Shown here: piece after piece, positions 1 to 3,720 of the stretch
Numbering within the stretch: position 1 is the first letter of the stretch
Layout of the letters: every line of letters starts with the position of its first letter
Assembly (NCBI GenBank): GCA_029260955.1
Contig: JAJDCF010000078.1
Location: forward strand, 1-6,113
Origin: Patescibacteria group bacterium
Lineage (GTDB): Bacteria > Patescibacteriota > Gracilibacteria > UM-FILTER-43-11
Reading direction: 5' to 3'
Length of the DNA: 6,113 nucleotides
Notes under the pieces: generated by a model
Told to the model about the DNA's origin: nothing
Seen by the model: the letters and a program-made list of their open reading frames with translations, nothing else
Database searches by the model: none
Made by a program: the position numbers and the translations under genes

Positions 1-4
1 TGGT

Positions 5-79
5 CGTAGATAGTACACACGTTTGTTACGAATCAAGTAACTCTGAACGTAGATAGCAAACCTCTGGTGCTACGAACCA
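5..79 (+). repeat. Two imperfect copies of a hairpin-forming repeat
   Basis: CGTAGATAG occurs at 5-13 and again at 48-56, and TACGAATCA (27-35) matches TACGAACCA (71-79), so a unit of about 31 bases is repeated with a period of about 43. Each unit can fold on itself: CGTAG at 48-52 pairs with CTACG at 70-74, and CGTAG at 5-9 pairs with TTACG at 26-30 with one G-U pair. Both copies lie just upstream of an intrinsic terminator, so the stretch may be the structured 3' end of a transcript starting outside the window. A short + frame is open from the left edge to a TAG at 54-56, so the tail of a coding gene cannot be excluded. No family is recognised. Confidence 0.4.
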
Positions 80-82
80 CCC

Positions 83-117
83 TCCTCCTTCTGCCCCTTC
101 CAGCTGGAGGATTTTTT
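83..117 (+). terminator. Rho-independent terminator of an upstream transcript
   Basis: TCCTCC (83-88) pairs with GGAGGA (106-111). Inside, CTG (91-93) pairs with CAG (101-103) around a pyrimidine-rich loop. A run of six T (112-117) follows directly. This is the normal shape of an intrinsic terminator reading rightward, so it should end a transcript that begins left of the window. Confidence 0.7.
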
Positions 118-345
118 AATACCTAAAACCTTTAAAAAAGATTCAACGGTAGCGCTATTATCTCTAGCTTCGCCCTACCTAGACTCTGGAAATCTAGGGG
201 TGAATCCAAAATATCTGTATTCGCTCGAACATTTTCTTCGCCCAGCTTCGCAGCTTCCTTTAGGGCGCATGTCCCCTCAGGGTCTGCCTCGCGGGCTCGC
301 AAAAATTTCTCGCTCAGTTATTTTGCACTAGTGTATTATAGGCAC
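118..345. other. GC-richer spacer without a supported gene
   Basis: This stretch separates the left terminator from xth. It holds a palindrome (CCTAGA at 178-183, TCTAGG at 193-198, nine-base loop) with no T-run. Its right half (about 230-315) is clearly richer in G+C than the flanking genes. On the minus strand a frame is open for 61 codons (stop codon at 132-134, first codon at 315-317), but it has no ATG or GTG and only CTG or TTG as possible starts. I see no Shine-Dalgarno sequence for it and do not call it a gene. It may be a decayed or repeated intergenic element. Confidence 0.5.
332..339 (+). promoter_or_regulatory. Weak candidate -10 element for xth
   Basis: TATTAT at 334-339 is the only -10-like hexamer close to the xth start, and no TTGACA-like hexamer lies at 16-18 bases upstream. 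If used, transcription would start around the ATG at 346 and give a leaderless or almost leaderless mRNA. The call rests on one weak hexamer. Confidence 0.25.
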
Positions 346-1113
346 ATGAAACTTATTAGTTGGAACGTTAACGGCATTAGGGCGGCTATGAGAAAGGGCT
401 TTTTGGAGTGGCTTGAGAAGGAATCGCCAGATGTTCTTTGCTTACAAGAAACCAAAGCGCATCCAGATCAACTTGGTTTTGAACTTACTCATCCGGCTGG
501 TTATAAAGCTTATTTTAGCTCGTCGCAGGTAAAAAAAGGTTATAGTGGGGTGGTTATCTATACAAAAGAGGAGCCAATTAACGTTGAGGAAGGTTTTGGA
601 ATTGAGAAATTTGATCAAGAGGGTCGCACAATCGTGACAGAATTTAAGGATTTTATCCTGTTTAATGTTTATTTTCCTAACGGAAAGGCTTCTACAGAGC
701 GCTTGCAATATAAATTGGAGTTTTATGAGGCTTTTTTGAAGCATATTGAGGGTTTGCGGAAAAAAGGTAAGAAAATTATATTTTGTGGCGATGTTAATAC
801 GGCTCATAAAGCAATTGATCTGGCCAGGCCCAAGCAGAATGAAGATATTTCGGGTTTTTTGCCGATTGAGCGCAAGTGGATCGATCGAGTGGTTGAGAAG
901 GGCTATATAGATAGCCTACGAGAATTTCATGAGGAACCTAACCTATATACGTGGTGGTCTATGCGTTCTGGGGCACGAGAAAGGAATGTGGGATGGAGGA
1001 TTGATTACTTCTTTTTGCAGGCAGAACTCAAAAAGTATCTAACAGATTCTTATACAATGCCTGATGTAATGGGCTCTGATCATTGTCCAATAGCTATAGA
1101 GCTTGATTTATAG
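346..1113 (+). CDS. xth: Exodeoxyribonuclease III / class II AP endonuclease
   Basis: The 255-residue product is a DNA repair nuclease of the exonuclease III/APE1 fold (endonuclease/exonuclease/phosphatase superfamily). It incises 5' to abasic sites and removes 3' blocking groups in base excision repair. The ATG at 346 is chosen because it gives the family's typical N-terminus, MKLISWNVNGIRA; a GTG at 331 is in frame but adds five atypical residues. Catalytic residues are all visible: N7, E35 in LQET, Y109 in NVYFPNG, D149 and N151 in GDVNTAH, D220 in WRIDYF, and D245-H246 in the terminal SDHCP motif. Length is close to the usual 250-270 residues. It stands alone, with spacers on both sides. 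Only AGG three bases before the ATG could serve as a ribosome site. The metal-dependent repair role is secure; whether the enzyme is mainly endonuclease or exonuclease cannot be read here. Confidence 0.96.
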   Translation: MKLISWNVNGIRAAMRKGFLEWLEKESPDVLCLQETKAHPDQLGFELTHPAGYKAYFSSSQVKKGYSGVVIYTKEEPINVEEGFGIEKFDQEGRTIVTEFKDFILFNVYFPNGKASTERLQYKLEFYEAFLKHIEGLRKKGKKIIFCGDVNTAHKAIDLARPKQNEDISGFLPIERKWIDRVVEKGYIDSLREFHEEPNLYTWWSMRSGARERNVGWRIDYFFLQAELKKYLTDSYTMPDVMGSDHCPIAIELDL

Positions 1114-1140
1114 AGTTTTATGGGTTTTAAAAGAAAATTC

Positions 1141-1169
1141 TTGACAGTCAATTATTGGTGGACTAGAAT
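1141..1169 (+). promoter_or_regulatory. Near-consensus sigma-70-type promoter for the 46-residue ORF
   Basis: A perfect -35 TTGACA (1141-1146) is separated by exactly 17 bases from the -10 TAGAAT (1164-1169). The expected start is near 1176, giving a leader of about 27 bases before the ATG at 1203. A second TTGACA at 1170-1175 has no good -10 partner. The position, beyond the xth stop and just before a tiny ORF, is the best argument that the small ORF or an RNA in its place is expressed. Confidence 0.75.
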
Positions 1170-1202
1170 TTGACACAGTTTTTCAGATTTTTATCGTCAT
1201 TT

Positions 1203-1343
1203 ATGAGTAATAAGCACGCCAGCAAACAGCATGGGTTAAGTAACGTGAAAACGATGCAACCAAAAAGCAAACTTCGTAATCGCCGAAATAAGGCTAAAGC
1301 TGCTGCTAGGAGAGAGGAGAGGAGAGGAATTACCACTGTGTAG
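1203..1343 (+). CDS. Small, very basic protein of unknown function (46 aa)
   Basis: The ORF runs from ATG at 1203 to TAG at 1341-1343. The product has 14 Lys/Arg against two Glu among 46 residues, concentrated in the second half (KLRNRRNKAKAAARREERR, residues 23-41), which should form a basic helix. That composition suits binding to rRNA or DNA, as in small ribosomal proteins, but I do not recognise a family. An internal ATG at 1254 would leave only the basic half. Support comes from the near-consensus promoter 34 bases upstream and a spacer that otherwise has no purpose; against it, there is no Shine-Dalgarno sequence and no terminator before the next promoter. The purine-rich run at 1308-1328 codes for the Arg/Glu cluster. 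The alternative is a small RNA with a chance open frame. Confidence 0.55.
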   Translation: MSNKHASKQHGLSNVKTMQPKSKLRNRRNKAKAAARREERRGITTV

Positions 1344-1364
1344 TTTCTTTAATTAATTTAAGTC

Positions 1365-1392
1365 TTGACATATTTATAATTTCATATAGAAT
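1365..1392 (+). promoter_or_regulatory. Promoter for the sigma-4/winged-helix gene
   Basis: TTGACA (1365-1370) and TAGAAT (1387-1392) are 16 bases apart, using the same hexamer pair as the promoter at 1141-1169. The expected start is near 1399, which leaves a leader of about 140 bases before the ATG at 1539. A perfect TATAAT also lies at 1375-1380, but without a recognisable -35 at the right distance. Confidence 0.7.
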
Positions 1393-1412
1393 AATACCCT
1401 TATTCAAATAAA

Positions 1413-1434
1413 AAAACGGTCAGCTTGACGTTTT
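1413..1434. promoter_or_regulatory. Leader hairpin just after the promoter start
   Basis: AAAACG (1413-1418) plus TCA (1420-1422) pairs with TGA plus CGTTTT (1426-1434), leaving one bulged G and a three-base loop. In the + direction it falls about 15 bases into the predicted leader, followed by few T. On the minus strand the same stem is followed by a run of seven T, so it would be a better terminator leftward. It could be an attenuator-like leader element or a block to antisense transcription; the sequence does not decide. Confidence 0.4.
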
Positions 1435-1538
1435 GATAAGTGGTAGTACTATATTAGATGGTTACTGAGCACCCCTCCACGGTCTCAATTACTAAGTTGC
1501 CTCTACTGTAAGTGTTACGATTTAACCCCCCTACCCTA

Positions 1539-2642
1539 ATGACTACATCAGTACAAGTATCCGCTGGCAACGCGAACAGCGCCTTAGCTGTCTTGCAGCA
1601 GGAAAACTTCAACTTAAAAGAGGTGATTGAGGATATGTTTCTGGTCCTTACGGACAAAGAGAAAGATGTGATTATTAAACGTTTTAGCTTAGACAATAAG
1701 CCCAGACAAACTCTGGATAAAATTGGCAAGCACTATGCTGTTACTCGAGAACGCATTAGACAGATTGAGAATATTGCTCTTGGTAAACTTCGCCGAACTG
1801 TTAGTAATACCAAATTGAGGCTTATTAACCGTTTAGCAAAGGAGATCATCACTCAGGATGGAGGAGTTATAGTAGAGACTGAGATTATCAATCGAATTCT
1901 TCAGAATATATATACAAGCGATAAAGTTGATGGAAAAATCATAGTCCTTTCTCTTAATTGCGATGCAGATCTTAATAAAGTTCCACGGACTAATACTTCC
2001 GAGGCTTTCTGGATGCTTAAAGATCTTACCCTTGGAGATGTACGAAAAATCACTGAAGCAGGTCTCGCAGCTCTTAAGAAGCACGGGAATGTAATGACTG
2101 AAGATCAGCTTATCTCTGCTGTTCAGAACCTAAGTTTGTTCAAAAATAAGACTATTTCCAGCAAGCTTATCATTTCTTGTCTGACCACAGACAAAAGAGC
2201 TCGCAAGTTAGAAGACAAGTGGGGACTTATGGAATGGCGTCATGTAAATCCTCGTTCCATTCGTGATAAGGCTGCAATTGTTTTAGATAAAGCTAAAAAG
2301 CCTCTTCATTTCGTAGAGATTTCTAACCGCATTGGTGAAATTGGTTTCGATAAGAAGGTTGTAACTGTCCAAGCCGTTCATAACGAACTTATTCGTTACG
2401 ATCAGTTTGTACTAGTTGGCCGTGGTCTTTACGCCCTTGGTAAATGGGGTTATGAGCCTGGAACAGTTTCTGATGTTATCGAAAGACTTCTTGCTAAGAA
2501 CGGACCTATGTCTAAGAAGCAGATCATCAAAGAAGTGCTTGAGCAACGTGATGTAAAGATCGGTACTATCTCCCTCAATCTACAAAAGAATGCTAGTTTC
2601 GTTCGTGTAGGTCGCGCCGTTTACTCTCTTGAGAAGAAATAG
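1539..2642 (+). CDS. Sigma-70 region 4 protein with tandem winged-helix (HARE-HTH-like) modules
   Basis: The 367-residue product is likely a transcription-associated DNA- or RNA-polymerase-binding protein. Residues about 27-87 form a sigma-70 region 4 domain; the recognition part at 66-86 contains YAVTRERIRQIENIALGKLRR-type residues, as in the -35-binding helix of housekeeping sigma factors. No region 1.2, 2 or 3 is present, so it cannot be a complete sigma factor. The rest reads as four modules of similar pattern at about 99-162, 173-235, 239-303 and 308-367, each ending in a short hydrophobic strand pair (for example GLYALGKW, AVYSLEK). The third resembles HARE-HTH, the fold in the RNA polymerase delta subunit. 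The ATG at 1539 is preferred over an in-frame GTG at 1512; neither has a Shine-Dalgarno sequence. The gene has its own promoter, leader and terminator. The region 4 call is firm; the module count is my reading. Confidence 0.85.
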   Translation: MTTSVQVSAGNANSALAVLQQENFNLKEVIEDMFLVLTDKEKDVIIKRFSLDNKPRQTLDKIGKHYAVTRERIRQIENIALGKLRRTVSNTKLRLINRLAKEIITQDGGVIVETEIINRILQNIYTSDKVDGKIIVLSLNCDADLNKVPRTNTSEAFWMLKDLTLGDVRKITEAGLAALKKHGNVMTEDQLISAVQNLSLFKNKTISSKLIISCLTTDKRARKLEDKWGLMEWRHVNPRSIRDKAAIVLDKAKKPLHFVEISNRIGEIGFDKKVVTVQAVHNELIRYDQFVLVGRGLYALGKWGYEPGTVSDVIERLLAKNGPMSKKQIIKEVLEQRDVKIGTISLNLQKNASFVRVGRAVYSLEKK

Positions 2643-2664
2643 GCCAAATGTTTAGATTCAAATG

Positions 2665-2689
2665 AAACCCTGCTTCGGTGGGGTTTTTT
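2665..2689 (+). terminator. Rho-independent terminator with UUCG tetraloop
   Basis: AAACCCTGC (2665-2673) pairs with GTGGGGTTT (2678-2686) through nine pairs, two of them G-U, around a C(UUCG)G tetraloop, and the run of T continues to 2689. It lies 22 bases after the stop of the sigma-4/winged-helix gene and ends that transcript. Confidence 0.88.
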
Positions 2690-3122
2690 GTTACAGGTTT
2701 TTCTTATTTTTATTGGTGGAGATTCTTTCCTCGCTACAAGCGCAGCGGTATGATTTTTTAAGATGTATTAGTTTTATTTGCACTTTTGTGCCCAAAAGTA
2801 CGCAAAAGACCTGGGGCTTTTTGAAGTGAGTCAACTATTTTCCTTGCCCCAACTTTAGCCACGCAAAAAGCCCCAGACCCCAAAGACCTTGTTTCATCAC
2901 ATCACTTCCGTTAGTGCTATCTGCTTTGCTCCAACGCTTAACTTAAAAGGGTTAAGCTTGCGTAGTACGGTGGTTTTTGGCGATTGATGCTTTGAAGACA
3001 ATCAGGAGGGCGAGCGGCCATGGTCCCCGCAGGGGGAGCAAGCCCGGATGTTAGTGAGAATTTCTCGGTGGGAAATTTGAACGTGTCTGAGAAGTAGTAA
3101 CGGCAAAAACCCTCAAAGACTA
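2690..3122. other. Hairpin-rich intergenic region without a supported gene
   Basis: About 430 bases between a terminator and a promoter hold no convincing ORF. Several dyads stand out. TTTGC plus ACTTTTG (2777-2788) pairs with CAAAAGT and, after a two-base bulge, GCAAA (2793-2806). A perfect 13-base inverted repeat lies at 2811-2823 and 2864-2876. GCTTAAC (2936-2942) pairs with GTTAAGC (2951-2957). The stretch around 2990-3060 is G+C-rich compared with the genes. A minus-strand frame of 66 codons (2938-3138) overlaps the promoter of the next operon and one of the dyads, so I take it as chance. The region could be a repeated intergenic element or a structured RNA; nothing identifies it. Confidence 0.5.
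2811..2876. repeat. 13-base perfect inverted repeat
   Basis: CTGGGGCTTTTTG at 2811-2823 is the exact reverse complement of CAAAAAGCCCCAG at 2864-2876, with 40 bases between the arms. Rightward, the second arm is not followed by T. Leftward, the first arm contains the A-run complement, so it is not a standard terminator in either direction. It could be a remnant of a small mobile element or a structural RNA stem. Confidence 0.6.
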
Positions 3123-3151
3123 TTGCTTTCTGGGTCATTTTTTGCTATAAT
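3123..3151 (+). promoter_or_regulatory. Extended -10 promoter of the pilin-like operon
   Basis: A perfect TATAAT (3146-3151) is preceded by TGC, making an extended -10 element (3143-3151). A partial -35, TTGCTT (3123-3128), lies exactly 17 bases upstream. Transcription should begin near 3158, giving a leader of about 20 bases before the ATG at 3179. No terminator separates the two following genes, so both are probably driven from here. Confidence 0.8.
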
Positions 3152-3178
3152 AAATAGAAAATTTAATGAAAAGCAAAT

Positions 3179-3709
3179 ATGAATCCCATTACGAAATCAT
3201 TCCTGATTGTTAGCGCCATCATTTTTGTAACGGCCTTTATGCCAGTTAATCATTCTCAGGCAGCCATTTTTGACGGCACTGTTACTGATGAAGGCGTTGC
3301 CTTTGGCGTTTGCCTTGGGGCAGGTGCTGACAAGAAAAATGAGTGTCAAGATGTGGATTGCAATAACCCTAAAGATGAAAGTGAGATTGCTAAGTGTACA
3401 TCTGAAGCTGAATTAGGTACTGCTCTAGCTAAGGGATCCCTGGAAGGAACCGGCATTACTCATACAGATAACTTTGGGGATTTCATTAAGAAGCTGGTTA
3501 ACTTTTCTTTGCCTTATTTAACACTTGCCGCGTTTGTTGGCTACGTTATTGCAGGCTTTATGTATGTGACAGCCTATGGCAATGATGAACAGCTTACGAA
3601 GGCTAAGAAAATACTTATTTGGTCCTCTGTAGGGCTTATTCTAGTGATTCTGTCTTACGCTATTACAAATCTGCTTACTGGTGAGCTCGTACAAGGGTTG
3701 GCTGGATAA
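3179..3709 (+). CDS. Secreted two-TM pilin-like membrane protein (T4SS pilin type)
   Basis: The 176-residue protein starts with a signal peptide (residues 1-28, hydrophobic 8-20, likely cleavage after SQA). An extracytoplasmic segment follows with four cysteines (C45, C56, C61, C73). Two transmembrane helices lie at about 109-133 and 144-166, joined by a short charged turn with GNDEQLTKAKK (134-144). This architecture matches the VirB2/TrbC-like 'type IV secretion pilin' family that I associate with CPR genomes; no search was run. The start at 3179 is fixed by an in-frame TGA at 3167-3169. There is no Shine-Dalgarno sequence. The gene is first in a two-gene operon, 11 bases before a larger protein with the same TM hairpin. 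The four extra cysteines are unusual for simple pilins and suggest disulfides outside the membrane. The secretion or pilus role is inferred from architecture only; no VirB4 or VirB6 homologue is in view. Confidence 0.75.
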   Translation: MNPITKSFLIVSAIIFVTAFMPVNHSQAAIFDGTVTDEGVAFGVCLGAGADKKNECQDVDCNNPKDESEIAKCTSEAELGTALAKGSLEGTGITHTDNFGDFIKKLVNFSLPYLTLAAFVGYVIAGFMYVTAYGNDEQLTKAKKILIWSSVGLILVILSYAITNLLTGELVQGLAG

Positions 3710-3720
3710 GAAAAAAATAA

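Noticed and set aside
5..79. CRISPR array
   Set aside because: Only two imperfect units are present, without conserved repeats of CRISPR length or spacer structure, and no cas gene is in view.
331..345. GTG at 331 as the xth start
   Set aside because: It adds five residues absent from the family; the ATG at 346 gives the standard N-terminus.
442..807. 121-codon minus-strand frame
   Set aside because: It lies wholly antisense to xth, whose catalytic motifs are intact on the + strand.
1512..1538. GTG at 1512 as the start of the sigma-4/winged-helix protein
   Set aside because: It adds nine residues with two prolines and no recognisable homology; the ATG at 1539 is simpler, though neither has a Shine-Dalgarno site.
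2938..3138. 66-codon minus-strand open frame in the spacer before the pilin-like operon
   Set aside because: It overlaps the -35 region of the operon promoter and one inverted repeat, has no ribosome site or promoter that I can see, and its translation matches no family I know.
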